DNA of 64,000 nucleotides. It comes from Rhyzopertha dominica. Taxonomy: Eukaryota > Arthropoda > Insecta > Coleoptera > Bostrichidae. This document shows positions 32,001-43,690 of the stretch, piece after piece. Each line of letters opens with the position of its first letter. Position 1 is the first letter of the stretch. The translations under genes and the position numbers were made by a program. A model generated the notes under the pieces. It was not told where the DNA came from. It saw only the letters and a program-made list of their open reading frames with translations, and did not search any database. Location: contig QCXZ01000041.1 in assembly GCA_025024175.1 (NCBI GenBank), forward strand, positions 13,697,786 through 13,761,785. Direction: 5' to 3'.

Positions 32001-32199
32001 TCTTGGAGGTCTTGATAAGCGTTCTTGCAACCAACAAGTGTTTGTGTGAGTCTTCAGTCGGTTCTACCAATCCAACGCAGCTCCCAAGATCGTTCCCCAT
32101 CGCAGCGTTGATGATCTGCTCGCTGCTTCCTCTTATTCGGACGGTTTCACTAGCATATAGCCTCACGCACCTTGCTTCGCCTCCAGGTGTTTCTAGCAC
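29050..32199 (-). CDS. gypsy pol polyprotein: RT, RNase H, integrase (no protease core)
   Basis: A 1049-codon open frame. RT: YPLPRIDDTLTTLSGSTWFS, FSTLDLKSGYWQVGI, FGLCNAPATFERLM and YLDDVMV with the catalytic YxDD. RNase H: ILDTDASKVGIGAVLSQ, TRKELLAIV and the RTDHAALSWLL Asp. Integrase: zinc finger H-x-H...CRKCSTCAATKGP, IAIDVAGPFPTT (Asp), LHSDQGRNFES (Asp), PQSDGMVERFNRT (Glu), and a GPYRIVKRINDVVYRI GPY/F-type tail. The frame stays open upstream of the nominal start into gag overlap (ILKIGNESFVLETPGGEAR). The usual D-T-G aspartic protease block expected there is absent, so maturation would need another copy in trans. Confidence 0.93.
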   Translation of the reverse strand: MLETPGGEARCVRLYASETVRIRGSSEQIINAAMGNDLGSCVGLVEPTEDSHKHLLVARTLIKTSKTVPVRVANIAPVGTTIRKGDLLATCTPVTRINTCEDIEDTQKTPRTPAQLNIDLKHLTKEEARRAREFLRCYQHVFAEPDTPMGRTDIVQHRINTGDAQPIRQAPRRLPLARQEQVEKMVKEMMEQGVIEESNSPWSSPVVLVTKKDGSLRFCVDYRKLNDITKKDSYPLPRIDDTLTTLSGSTWFSTLDLKSGYWQVGIHPEDKEKTAFTTSCGLYQFTVMPFGLCNAPATFERLMELVLRGLTWKTCLVYLDDVMVMGRDFEEHLKNLQEVFDRFRAANLKLNPKKCALFQKKVEFLGHTVSADGIQTSDDKIKAIRDWPRPRDKHEVRSFLGICTYYRRFVEGFAKIAAPLHQLTEPKTTFAWSHVHEEAFRKLKSALCSSPILAYPRRHGKFILDTDASKVGIGAVLSQVQDGEEKVIEYYSKVLTKPERNYCVTRKELLAIVKSVDHFHKYLYGREFLIRTDHAALSWLLRLKNPEGQVARWMERLQQYDFKIQHRPGRHHNNADALSRRPCGECKHCRKVDEREGTVDIRAVTITQSEEWTAEKVRTAQQEDSDVGPLLKWKEENRQRPGWEEVSPESPTLKAMWVQWESLRVENGLLKRAWESADGRNVTMQLVVPKEYVPKVLEEVHGGSSGAHLGVNKTLGKVRERFYWVHCREDVEKWCRKCSTCAATKGPTTRLKGRMKQYNVGAPFERIAIDVAGPFPTTTSNNKYILVAMDYFSKWPEAYAIPNQEASTVAQVLVDNLVCRFGVPLELHSDQGRNFESRVFQELCHLLGITKTRTTPLHPQSDGMVERFNRTMEQFLSKVVERHQTDWDKHLPLFLMAYRAAIHETTGQTPAKVVLGRELRLPCDLVFGSAGTSNEEGATSYVENLRESLLITHQLVRQRMNIASDRMKARYDVRANPRQFNEGDLVWLYNPQRKKGLSPKLSPSWEGPYRIVKRINDVVYRIQRSPRSKMKVVHLNRLSEYHGNVEDWN

Positions 32200-32219
32200 G
32201 AAGCTCTCGTTTCCGATTT

Positions 32220-33536
32220 TCAGAATCCGCTCTTCACGGTTGTCATCATTGTGAGGCTATCCACGTTGTTGTGTCGTAGCAGGTTGACGGAAACAATCTT
32301 GGGGGCTTTGTCTTCTCGGGCAGTCGGTGTGCGCCCCGTAACACCGACGGTTCTTCTTCTTGACGCTGCAGGAAGTGACACCCTGCAGTCTCTCTTGAAG
32401 TGCCCGGTCTTTCCGCAGCGGTAGCAGGTCTGACGTCCAGCGGATTTATTCGCAGCTAGGAATTCTTTCAACCCCCGCATGATTGCTTTCAGTGAATCGG
32501 TCTCCTCTTCGACCTGTGTTCCACGTACCTTACACTGGCCCCAGTTGGCAGCTGAAGCCTTGTAAGCCGCCTCGATCTCCAAAGCTTTCCCTAGGGCTTC
32601 TCTCGTAGTGGTGTAAGTGGCTAGCAGCAAAGCGTTCCTCACAGTGTCATCTCTTACACCTTCGATAAAACTCCGCGTTGCCAGCTCCTCCACAAGCTCA
32701 GTTGGGGCTGTCGGATATGCCAGATGCATAAGTTTCCTTACATCCGCTTCGAAGTCTTGCAGGGTCTCACCGACTTTTTGTTTACGGGTCTTCAGCTGGG
32801 TACGAAACAGCTGTTGTAGGTGCTGTTCTCCAAAATGCAATTCCAGTGCTGCAGTAAGCTTCTGGTAATCACCCTTCTCTGCTTCGGGCAGCGTACGAAG
32901 TAAATCAAGAGCCGGTCCACGTAGAGCTACCACCAAAGCCATAACCTTTTCTTCATTACTCCAGTTATTTGCCTTTCCTGCCATTTCAAACTGCAGCTTG
33001 TAAGTCTCAAATGATGTGTGACCATCATAAGTCGGTGGTTTTATCTTGTTATTTCCAATAACTGGCGAAGACGTCATACCGTGGGTTTTCATTCTTTCCA
33101 GGTCTCTTTTTACTGTCAAAATTTCCTTTCCAAATTCTCCTTTCATGTGTAGAACTTTTTCTTCGAATTTATTGCAAAGTTTTTCCTCTACTTTGTTGAC
33201 CTTTTCTTCGACAAGCTCCACTTTCTCTTCGACTGCATTCTGTGTAACTTTAAGCTCTTCTGTTACACTGTCGATCCGTTCTTCAATTTTATTTTGGCTT
33301 GTTCTGATTTCCTCTATTTCGGTTTTAAGTTGTTGTTGCACAGCCATTATTATTTTCTTCTTAATTTCTTCCTGTCCGATTTTGAATTCTGTCTTCATTT
33401 CTTCTTGTCCGGTTTTCATGTCCTCTTGACAGGCTTTTATCTGCTCTGTCATGTTTTCTTGCATTTTCTGCATCATTTGCATTAACTGTTCTAGTTGTGC
33501 TTCCATATTGGCCGATTGTCTTCTTGTTACTGGCAT
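32220..33536 (-). CDS. gypsy gag polyprotein
   Basis: 438 codons from MPVTRRQSANMEAQ. A long N-terminal coiled coil (Gln/Glu/Lys-rich to about residue 150) is followed by a capsid-like region (PTYDGHTSFETYKLQFEMAG, LRGPALDLLRTLPE, LEDF-type QDFEADVRKLMHLAYP). The C-terminus holds a CCHC zinc knuckle, CYRCGKTGHFKRDC. It ends at a stop shortly after VNLLRHNNVDSLT, the point where related elements run into the protease, so the C-terminal junction looks like the edge of an internal deletion. Confidence 0.92.
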   Translation of the reverse strand: MPVTRRQSANMEAQLEQLMQMMQKMQENMTEQIKACQEDMKTGQEEMKTEFKIGQEEIKKKIIMAVQQQLKTEIEEIRTSQNKIEERIDSVTEELKVTQNAVEEKVELVEEKVNKVEEKLCNKFEEKVLHMKGEFGKEILTVKRDLERMKTHGMTSSPVIGNNKIKPPTYDGHTSFETYKLQFEMAGKANNWSNEEKVMALVVALRGPALDLLRTLPEAEKGDYQKLTAALELHFGEQHLQQLFRTQLKTRKQKVGETLQDFEADVRKLMHLAYPTAPTELVEELATRSFIEGVRDDTVRNALLLATYTTTREALGKALEIEAAYKASAANWGQCKVRGTQVEEETDSLKAIMRGLKEFLAANKSAGRQTCYRCGKTGHFKRDCRVSLPAASRRRTVGVTGRTPTAREDKAPKIVSVNLLRHNNVDSLTMMTTVKSGF

Positions 33537-33605
33537 AAACTAGAATTTTCTAAAACTTCTCCAAACACTGTCTATCCGGTCCGTAGAACACTCCAGAAAT
33601 CCAAA

Positions 33606-33623
33606 ATCCCACTTCTGACACCA
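33606..33623 (-). other. gypsy primer-binding site
   Basis: In the plus-strand reading ATCCCACTTCTGACACCA ends in CCA and looks like a tRNA 3' end. On the sense strand it begins TGGTGTCAGAAG two bases after the 5' LTR. I believe it fits tRNA-Leu, but this is from memory. Confidence 0.75.
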
Positions 33624-33625
33624 AT

Positions 33626-34061
33626 TGTTACGGAATTCGGGTTCGAAAATTCTGGATTTCTGATTTAAAACACTTTATTTAACAGTCCAAAACACTAACA
33701 AGCACTATTCACAATTACTTTAACAATTAACAAACTTTACTCAACTATACACCACTTTTAAAAACACTACAGTTTACTTATATCACTTTACAACACTTAA
33801 ATCTCACTTTCCGTCACTTTCAAAACTCGCGCTCGTTCATAGACTGTCTAACTCCCTCTCACTTCCGTCTCTGGCCGCTTATATATCCGCAGACTCCCCA
33901 CTTACTTGGCGTGTCTGGCACATTCGCGAAGGCTCTCGATTTCGAACCTTCCTAGACTTTACTAGAGCCTTTCGCATCGATTAATCTCGAACACTCTAGC
34001 ACGTCGGGTTGCCTGCCCACAGGCGTTGAGCGGGCCGTGATACCACTGACTCTCCGTTGCA
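33626..34061 (-). repeat. gypsy 5' LTR
   Basis: 436 bp. On the sense strand it carries a TATA box GATATATAAG (33880-33887 region) and an AATAAA signal (33674-33679), so promoter and polyadenylation functions look intact. Confidence 0.95.
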
Positions 34062-34583
34062 GTATTATAAAAATAAAATATTGCAATTTTCACTTTTACT
34101 TTAAGACAGTATTAAAGATTCTATTGTTAAATTTATAATATCTCTCTTCGATTTAAATCTTAGCGATTGATTTTGTTATAAATTCATTATTCAGCGTTAT
34201 TACTAATTTGATACAGCTGTTTTTCATAGAGCTCAGGGTGTACATGACTTTTGCCAAAAAAGTTTATTTTTTAGATATAAACTAGACCTATGAAATCTCA
34301 AATGTAACTGTTTGCCATCTAAGTACTGTTGTTCCAGTTTGCTTACTATGTAATCTGTCAACTCAGAAAGTAAGTAAGTAAAGGTAAAAAACATTTGATG
34401 TATTGCAGAGTGGTAAAAAAATTTGTTTTGACGTGTGATCTGTGACCGCCGTTCTCTAAAACATTTAATTGATAGGAATAGTTAATAGTTGTGCACCTGC
34501 CTTTTGATATAATGTAGCATTATTTTAGTTGGTTTAATTGGTCTGGTTAAGTTTAGTAAACATTACATTATCTAAGTCTAGTT

Positions 34584-34992
34584 TAATAACAAAATTATGT
34601 CTATGCCATGTTGCCGGCGTCAAAGCCAAAACAATATGTAGATAGTTGTTATTTTATAGTCCCAACCCATACAATACAGCACAGATCTGGCTTCCCTTAT
34701 ATACGCCAATGTAGGCGATGTGTATGCGAGAATTAGAATGTGGATAACACCACGTCATCTAGTGGCAATTTTACGANATTATCGTCTCTATGGGGAACTA
34801 ATCTGAAGGGTAGCCTACTTTGCTGTGGGCGTTTAAAAACCGACCTTGACGCATATAAGGGAAGCCAGATTTGGACCATGTTTTTTGCGTTGGGACTATA
34901 GCTGTGCTGATGAAGCTTTATAAGCCGAAACAGCTGTCCACAGATTGCTTTGACGCAGGCGACATGGCAATGACGTAATTTTGTTATTATGT
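34584..34992. mobile_element. foldback MITE
   Basis: The left arm AATAACAAAATTATGTCTATG and CCATGTTGCCGGCGTCAAAG mirrors the right arm CTTTGACGCAGGCGACATGG and ACGTAATTTTGTTATT. A nested inner pair, ATAGTCCCAAC...GGCTTCCCTTATAT versus ATAAGGGAAGCC...GTTGGGACTAT, makes a two-level palindrome of about 400 bp. No coding sequence. One N at 34777. Confidence 0.7.
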
Positions 34993-37350
34993 TTTAGAAT
35001 TGCAGAAATCGTCGTTGAGGACCTCTATCGGTCCACATTCTAATTCTCGCATAAGTCTAGTTTGTGATCATTATATTAGTCCTGATTTTGTCTCACAAAG
35101 TTCCCTTGCAGATGCTTGTCACGTTTTGTATACTTCATTTTGTGTAAATCGCCAAAAAAATCTAAATCAGAAAGATCTGAAGATGGCATTTATCAATTTT
35201 TGATAGAAGTTATTGTCCCGACTAAGTAAATTGTAATGATTCAACATTCTCAAAATAAGTTGTCCAATAATTTTTTGTTACCCATACATGCTGTGAGACC
35301 GCATATATATCCTGTAAGCTATTATTAGATGAGCCGAAATAAAATAAAACAGGATACATTAACCCAAACGCACTCTTTGTGCCTTTTCAAAAATTAAATT
35401 CTGGTATCCTATAGACCAGGGCCACATATTATTATGATTATAAATACCCGTCCTTGAAAAATAACATTCGCCAGACCAAATGACGGGTCTATTTAAATAA
35501 TAATTACGGCAGATACAAAGTGTTATTTGCTGTTTGAGATCTACGGTATGTAAATAGTGCTCTATTTTAAATTTATAGGGGCAAGATGTATATTAAAAGT
35601 AAGATGTATATTATTTTCTATAAAATTCGGACACAACTATATAGGCTGCTTTTTAAAGAGAAAGGATTGTCTACTTTCTGCGTAGTCCTGTGTATGAATA
35701 AGCAATAGACCATGGCTTACTACCTACCTACAATTCCGAAATACAGTAATTTATTATATGCCGAATTTAAGGTTTATAGTGAAAAATAGATATAAAGCCT
35801 ACATTTTTGAAAAGCATATGCACAAAAACTGTCTACACTGCTAAACACTACCTAAAAATCTATTCAGTATCAGTTTTTAATTATAAGTAATTTCATAACA
35901 AAAACGCCAGGTGTAGCTAAAAAAAGCAAATATTTTCAAAATCACTCCATGCTGTGCCAAATATTACACCATAATGTTAAGCTTGGTAGGAAACAAAACC
36001 AGCAAAATCCATCGAGATGCCCAAAATGGGAAATTCTGTCATTCAATGGCATAAGTTATGTTTTATGAAAGCGTTTTTATTATCAGATGATCTATATTGT
36101 CTGGATCGTTTCACTATAAGACGTTTCATTCCCGGTAATATAATTAACTTTCTCTATGGTTCCACGAAAAATAAATAACACAATCAAGTAATCAGCACCG
36201 ACAGTTCGCGAGATTACACCTTTGCACAGATTGACGCAACTTTCGTAGGCATTATATATGCACTGTTTTGAATTTTAAATTCGACGGAATTGGCAAAAGG
36301 TCTCTATTGTGTGGGAACGCAAAAGTCGCAAAGTTTACTTTTCTTCGTCTGCAACAACTTTCAGAACGACGGAAATGTATACCTCGAAACAATGCGCGAT
36401 TCACAGACAATGGCGCTTCTTTCATCTGTTATTAATGTGGTATTGTATCTTTATAGAAACTAGGCTGCTTACTGTGAGGTTTACTGATTGTTTAAAACAA
36501 TCGGACTCGTTTAAATGGATTTTTTTGCAGTTACGCATTACTGTTACGAACTTACTGGACAAAAATTCCAATTGACTTAAAAATTTTTAAAAGAATTTTC
36601 GATTAGCGATAAAGTCAAAAATATTTCGTGCTCAAGTATTGTCGACCAAAATTCTTGTTCCAGTTCGAATAGGTTGCGAATTAATGCATCAGAAAACTTG
36701 TTATTTTTTTAAACCAGCCTTCTTAACGAATCTGATTTGAGACCATTGAAATACGGAAGATTTTGCTCCAAAGATGTATTTTTTTGTGCTGGTTTATTTG
36801 GCAGACTTACTTATCAGCTTTTCCTCTGTCTCACTAACTAGTAATGACTAGCTCTACGCTACAAATAAATATCGACAAATATGTCCAAGGCAATTTAGTT
36901 ATAAGTAATTTGAAATTCCTGACTTTATATTAAAATAACAACTTTTTAGTTTTCGGTATTCTGTTCTGGACACGTTGTTTTATTTTTATCATTCTCGAAC
37001 ACTAACACCTTTATTTTGAAGGTTTCCTTGCTTAACTGAAACTTACAAGATGGTATTACTAATGATGATTAGATACGGAGATAGGGCAAAAATGAAGTTA
37101 ACTTATTTGTCGACTCAAAGAGGATATCTCGATTTGCGATATCGCAAAGAATTTTAAGCCAAGTTGAAACATAGTTTGAGGAAAGCGGACATGCAAGAAA
37201 GCAGATATTCATCAACGGAGCGCATTCACTGAAGAGGTCAAGCTTGAAGTACCATTGGTTATTCGAAGAAAACCTTAATAGTCTCACAAGACAGCTACAT
37301 ATTGAACAAAAAGTTAAGCACTCTTCAGCAGTTCAAAGCGTCATCCTTAC
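34993..37350. other. otopetrin intron 3, no gene recognised
   Basis: AT-rich. Short open frames (e.g. 36309-36575 plus) lack recognisable motifs. Confidence 0.4.
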
Positions 37351-37840
37351 AACTTCGCGACAACTTGTCAAATTACAGGTCACTTCCTTTAGGAAGTGGT
37401 ACCCGTTAAGGTGGCTTTGTCATCGTATCAGTTCATTGCTGACAGATGGCATTGAAATCTATTTTTCTACTACATCATACCAAGCCTTTGGTATATTCAC
37501 ATAACCAGTTCTTGCCATGCTGTCTGCATTGGGCCTAAACTACGCTGATGAGATGTAATGACAGCGAAACAGATCTATATGTAGTTGGTTGCGGTGCAGA
37601 CAACATAGCATAGACATGCATTTTTATGTATGTCGGTTCTTGCCCGTCAGCAAAAAGTGCCATTGGGGCCTGCTGTCAGGTTGATCTATGCAGGCGCATC
37701 CCAACTTTCAAGATTACAGGTCACTTCCTTTAGGAAACAGTACCCGTTAAGACAGCTAGGTGGCTTTGTCATCGTGTCAGTTCATTACTGACAAATATTG
37801 GCACTGGCATCTATTTTTCTATTAAAATCATGCTTACATA
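37351..37840. repeat. tandem copies of a satellite-like repeat, period about 341 bp
   Basis: ATTACAGGTCACTTCCTTTA occurs at 37372 and 37713 (341 bp apart), each followed by TACCCGTTAAG, GTGGCTTTGTCATCG and TCAGTTCATT-CTGACA. The same sequence forms the foldback repeat at 27070-27605. A dispersed, short-array repeat family without coding content. Confidence 0.7.
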
Positions 37841-40800
37841 TTTATAATTCTTCACACACACGATCATCATAGAAGACCCACATTTGTGAGCGAATGATAG
37901 ATCTACTAGGACCCGAATATTTTGACCCCAAAAAATATCTTGTTTATAAATATTAAATAGTGAGGTAATTCAGCGAAACAGTCGTTATTTGGTAAGCCAG
38001 TGTTAGGACAGGGATTGGTAATCGAGTATTATGACCGATATTCTTTTAAGCATTTGGAATTCTCACAATATGATCGGTTCAGAATTTGGCTGTTCTTTTT
38101 CTTGTCCTGTAGAAAATGATGTCGAATAGAAACATTTAATTTCAACAAGATTATGCGCCTCTTCATTTTGCAAGACATGTCCATGAATGTTTGTCTGTAG
38201 TATTACTAGATAGACACCCAAGTCTCTAGACCACACTTCGTTATACTATTTCTATGAGCATACTTGAAAGGCGAAGTTTTAAAGACGAAACCGGTAAATG
38301 CTGAGGATGTGAAAAAATGGATAACATATTATTGCAGGCTAGTCTTCCCTGACTGAATCATAAATGTTGTTAGCGAGATTAGCCTTACACATAGGGTTTT
38401 GCCAAATAGTAAATGCACTAAATTTTGAGGGTTCTTGCAGTAAAAGTATTAAAATGAATTGTTTTACTGCAGTTCGGTTATTTATTTGAAGGCACAGTAT
38501 GTATTGCCTGTGTATTGGAAATCTCTATGAACCAGTACGGCGTACACTGACTTAATTGTGATACTTGCTACAATGACAATGGTTCAGGGCTGGGGCCGCA
38601 GTTTTATCAGTAAGGAATAATTAACAGTACTTGAATGAAACTAAGGATGTGGCTATTGATGTGTCTTACGGACACTAAATTGACAGCATTTCTTTGCTCC
38701 TTTAATTCTGTTGAGTCATATTACTACATCATAATCGGTAATAATCTGCGCTTATTCTTATGAGTGGCTATAGTATTTTTTTTTGTAAAAGAGATTGATT
38801 TCTGCGCTTGCTATTGACTGAAGTAGTTTCGTTATAAACCGTTTATTAGTAATGGGATTTAATTGTAAAAAAATTATACTGCTGTAGGTTATTACCGACA
38901 TGACTGTGATGTGCAGGATATCCTACAAGAAGTGGGATGAAATTTTATGTGGTAATTTAAATATAACCAAATGAAAAGAAAAAAATATACTAGTACATCT
39001 TATACAGTACGTCTTTACGAAGTATATTGATGTATTTATAAAACTGTATGTTTTCTGGGATGAAATAGCAAAAACAAACAAGCGAAGGTTTTGGTAAAAA
39101 ACTACTAGAACTGTCTTAGCAATGGCAAATATTAAAAAATGTCATAGGATTATTGTAATACTAAACGTTGCAAGCAATGTAACTGAAAAAATAGAGAATG
39201 ATTTTAGAACAAAAATTTTAGTGCAGAAACATACGCACCTGTTGACTGCAAAAACTTTATAAAGCATATCCTCATTGAGATCAAAAATCACCGAAGCTAG
39301 TACAAATATTGTCAAATAAATATTTATTCTGACAAATTCGATCTAATGTACATATATTTTAGGGTGATATCGACCAAAAGAATTTTATGATAAAAAAATT
39401 TTACATTATAGTTTTTGTTATTTAATTACTTAATTAAAAAAGACTATGAACGTATTTAAAAAAAAACAATTAATTAGTTTTCTTATCATTATCATATCAT
39501 ATTATATTATGACAGGAGTCAGAAGCATTGACAACAAGGTCTTATTAAATTCTTAATTTGTGAAAGTTTGGCTCCTTAAATCATAATTGAAAAGATTTGC
39601 ATGCATTCTTGAAAACGATGTCAAGGATTGGAACAGGATAGAAATGATAATGGTAATTGCCTATATGCCATATATTTCATTTGCATTGAAATAGACAGCA
39701 ATTGTTACTAATATGTTCCGAAACCAATATAATCATCTTACAAAACCGCGTGACGTACCTACTAGAAAATATTTTATTTACGAAAATTCAGCTGCAAATC
39801 GAACAAGGTCTCACTCTGCATGTAAAGATGACAGGAATCTCTTCATAAATAGCTGTGTGTTGCGTTCCGTCCGGCAAAAAAGAAAGTAATTTTGATTTTA
39901 GTTTAATTGTTCAAGCCTTTCCCGATCAATTTGCCCTTTGTAGGTAATATGATTGCGGCGATGGATTATTATCACAAATGGAAAACATTATAATTCACCA
40001 GAAATTAAAGTGCCAAAGCAGCTACGGAGATACAGATGTATGAAATTAAAACATCTTTATTTTATGGTAAATTTAGTTTTTAAAATCATGACGTAACGTG
40101 CCAAAAATCATTTTTAAGATAAGTTCACCTTAACCTTCGTATATAGGTAATGAACATGCATGCGGCACTGTACCTAGTTCGAGATTTTAGGTGTGTACAA
40201 ATTGATAAAAGTCCAGTAAAGTAGTCAGGCTCTATCATTACCAGAATGGTATACAACAGAAACATTCCCTTTTTGGCGCTTTTAAACCACCCATTCTTAC
40301 GCTTTAAATTTTGCACAAAATTTCATTTTGTGTACTTACGGTTGCATGTGTTCGTGCAATAAAGCATAGAAGTTTTTATTGGTTTATAAACACGTGAATG
40401 CTTACTTGAACATAGTTACCTAAATACTTTAAATACTAATTTATATCTAATTCGTTTCTGTTTACATATGAACATCGAATTGTCCATTTCATGACGATGT
40501 TAATAAATAAACCACTGAAAACAATTTATTGCATGAAATGTTCCTTTTTAATTCTTCCAAACATTAGCATAGAGTTTCACTCTACCAATAATAAAAAGGT
40601 GTAATACGCAATTTTCTGTGATAGTGCACGATCACACATAGCTTGTGCAAGATCAATACATACCTAAATAGATTTAAGCAGTTCAGCTCCAACAAATAGT
40701 TAAATGTACTCTATCCTTTTTGCAGCTATGCTGAGAAAACCATACGGATATTTGAAAACAACTCTCACAATGAATGAAGCTACAGTTCCATAGAATTAGG

Positions 40801-41690
40801 TTGTTACATAATAAACGTAGGTTTGTAAAAAATCATATTTGCCCAGTGAAAAAACAAATTATGGTCACTTAAAGTTAAAGTCCGCCTTAATTTGCTGTTG
40901 TGATTACACTCTTTAGTTATCATTTTAAATGCCTTAAGCAATGGAGAATTGAACTTGCAAGGACAAGAAGGTAGAGGCCGCAGGGATGTTTTTAAAACCG
41001 ACATTTTTATAACTAAGGTGGAACTTTATTCTTTAACAACTGCAAGAGAGCTTTCGACATAGATGGATTTTGGCATTCAAAATATTACTCGGAATATAAA
41101 CTAAGAAATATATAATGGATAAAGGTGATTACTTGTGAAATCGAATGGATCCTTTATCCCTTTACGACAACAGTAAGGGATCAGCAGTTTTTGACTTGTC
41201 AAAGAGAAACGCTTTAAAGATTATCAAAGACAAAATCTTATCAGAAGGGAATAACGATGGAATTATGGAGAAGTAACAAACGATTACTGCTGAAGTTCAT
41301 TGTTTCAGAATTGATACCATCGTTCAAGGCCAGTATAAATTAAATACCCCCTGGCCAACAAAAGAAAAGCGATTCTGCAAACTTATTATTTTTATTAGAC
41401 TCGTAATTTAGAAAGGAAAAAATATTTTTAAAAACTCACTTCTATATGGAACGCGGGTTCTGCAAAAGTAGCATAAGAACGTTTGCGTTTCGTTAGAAGA
41501 ATGTCAATGATTCTTATTTTGATTAAATGAGTTTTTGAAATTCAAAGTCGATATAACTTAGTTTTACCTGGAGTAACCGACATTTAATATGGAATGACTC
41601 TATACCACACTTTTTCCAAAGAAATTATGTGATAGCTACGACATTGTAAGATTGGAATGGTAGACTGGACAATGGAAAACCATATCCTGG
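37841..41690. other. otopetrin intron 3, no gene recognised
   Basis: About 3.8 kb of AT-rich sequence with homopolymer and simple AT tracts (e.g. around 39410-39510). No domain, repeat end or plausible exon seen on either strand. Confidence 0.45.
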
Positions 41691-42019
41691 AAAACTGAAC
41701 ATGTGCTTAAAGAGTACCAATTAAGTGACGGCGAATGGGCAAAGATTCTGAGAGGGGAGGGGGTGGTATTGTATTGTATTTTATTGTATTGTAAAAGATC
41801 TATTGATATCAGTCAGATTGTATTGAAATGTTTTATAAGAGGGAGAAGTACCTGTCAATCAAAAAGAATTTTTAAATCTCAATTTGGCCATCAGACAGAG
41901 AATCCGTTTCTTTTATTTCGAAATACAGTCGATGGAGGTCCATGGAACTATAAAATTAGCTATAGGTCTAGTTTGTTTTGTTTGTCTTCATCCTAAATAC
42001 TATTTACTTTACCAATGCA

Positions 42020-42261
42020 AACTGCAGCTGCAGTCCGTGCAGAAATCGCAAATCTCCGTTGACATCTCGTCGTCGTCGGCACAGGAAACCGGATTCCGAA
42101 ACCTGATTCACAAATCAATCGGCGATGACTTCCGTTCACCCCCGTTGCGTCTGGGGGATGATTTCAGCACACTTCTAATCCGGCAGCGAATACTTCGAGG
42201 CGCGGTGAAAACTGCCTCAGTCGTAGGAAACAACTGCATGGCTAAATATTTGCCAAGCTGA
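42020..42261 (+). CDS. unrecognised open segment of raised GC
   Basis: The plus-strand frame (part of 41884-42261, 125 codons) reads QSVQKSQISVDISSSSAQET ... LIHKSIGDDFRSPPLRLGDD ... LLIRQRILRGAVKT and ends NNCMAKYLPS-stop. It follows a possible acceptor (CAAACTGCAG, near 42027), and its composition is distinctly richer in GC than the flanks. It could be a terminal exon of an unrelated nested gene, a transposon relic or chance. No family recognised. Confidence 0.25.
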
Positions 42262-42679
42262 ACACCGCGAATTTGTAACATTCTTGTTCACGCACTGGCG
42301 AACAACGGACGTGAAGAAAGTGTCGGAATTACGTGCATTTGTAGGCCGATGCAACAGCACCTCAAATTTAGCTGGAAGTGGCCATAGTTTCGCATAATTT
42401 GTTGTATAAATGGTAGCCCACAAAACAGAATTTGTCACTATTTATGATTACTGTATATTGTAAATAACTTAAATAAATACACCTATCAAAATGTTTATAA
42501 TTTTTCGTGGCTAAAGTTAATTGTTACAATTCTGGTTTATTTATTTATATTAAACTGTTCTCCAACAATCTAAGTACAAAGTTGTTATTTTTTGCTCCTA
42601 TTGTTTAGAAAAAAAATGTACGATTATACGCTTTATCGTTTTATTAAAACCATTAATAAAACAGCAAAAATGTACAGTT

Positions 42680-43690
42680 AATAACGAGTGTGACCCCCTC
42701 TAACTCGTAAAACTTCTGCACAACGCCGGGGCATACTTCCAATTAAATTTCTTACGTCGTTAGAATCCAGCTGCTCCCATTCTTCTAAGAGAATTTCTTC
42801 AGCGTGTTGAAGATTCTGGATTGGCTGCCGTTCCTATAATTGTTGCCCGTGTAGGTCCCAGGCGTGCTCAATCGCATTAAAACCCGGACTGCGAGCGGGC
42901 CAGTCCATAATTTCAATATTATGAGTATTAAGAAAATTTTGCACTATTCGGGCGATGTGTGGGCGAGCATTAACTTGATGCAGTACAAATTATGGACTCA
43001 TATTATCAGCAAATGATACCACATGTGGTTGTAAAACTTTGTCGATGTACCTACGAGCAGTCATAGACCCCTCACGAATTACCACCAGTTCTGTGTGCCC
43101 ATTTAAAGTTATTCCACCACAAATCATAATCGACCCTCCTCCAGAAAAAATACTTTCTTCTACAGTAGTGTCTATATAACATTCCCCTGAGCGTCTCCAG
43201 ACTCGTACTTTTCCGTTAACGAGGTTCAANCAGAAGCTGGATTCTTCAGTGAACAAAACGTTGCTCCACTGCTGTAAATTCTATTGAACATGTTCTTCAG
43301 CAGACAACCGTCTAGCTCTGCGATGCTGAGGTGTTAAACTAGGTCTTCTTGCCCTAAACTGACTCTCGCGAAGTCTGTTGCGTATTGTTTGGTTACCTTA
43401 TTCTGGTTCCTGTGGTCTCTACCAGCCGATTTTGGAACATTGTAGCAGTAGTTCTGCGGTCTCTGGTAGCCCAAAGCTACTAAACGATCTTCTCGCTCGG
43501 AAGTCCCCATTGTATTCTAACAATACCGTCAATTTGATAACGTATCTAAGCCCTATTTATGATGGCAGCACGTCTAACATTTAAGATTTGGGCTACTTGT
43601 CGTCTCGAGTGGCCTTCTTGAATTAGGGTGACGGCCCTAGCAATCTCAATTTCTGTTAGATACACTCTACGCTTTTGCGGTCTACAAGCA
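42680..43690 (-). pseudogene. Tc1-like transposase, broken
   Basis: Minus-strand fragments in order: RKRRVYLTEIEIARAVTLIQ-like start (about 43680-43600), an arginine-rich HTH, then 43256-42990 FTEESSFxLNLVNGKVRVWR, GGGSIMICGGITLNGHTELV and a YIDKVLQPHV block (catalytic domain of Tc1/Tc3 type). Then, in shifted frames, the D-N-A-R-P-H-I-A-R-type block and an RGGHTRY-like C-terminus near 42690. Several frameshifts and stops. An N at 43230. Confidence 0.7.

Larger units (their letters stand above)
28583..34061 (-). mobile_element. Ty3/gypsy LTR retrotransposon, recent, protease-deleted
   Basis: Two 436-bp LTRs (TG...CA) are identical apart from two N calls in the left copy and are flanked by a 4-bp GTAT duplication (28579-28582, 34062-34065). 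Transcribed leftwards: 5' LTR 34061-33626, primer binding site at 33623, gag 33536-32220, pol 32199-29050, polypurine tract 29031-29019, 3' LTR. There is no env. The region between gag and RT lacks a D-T/S-G protease motif. Identical LTRs mean insertion was too recent for substitutions to accumulate. It lies in the giant intron of the otopetrin gene, antisense to none and in the same orientation as the host gene. Confidence 0.95.

Noticed and set aside
29399..33485. Plus-strand ORFs of 60-142 codons over the gypsy element
   Set aside because: They are antisense shadows of gag and pol, without recognisable domains.
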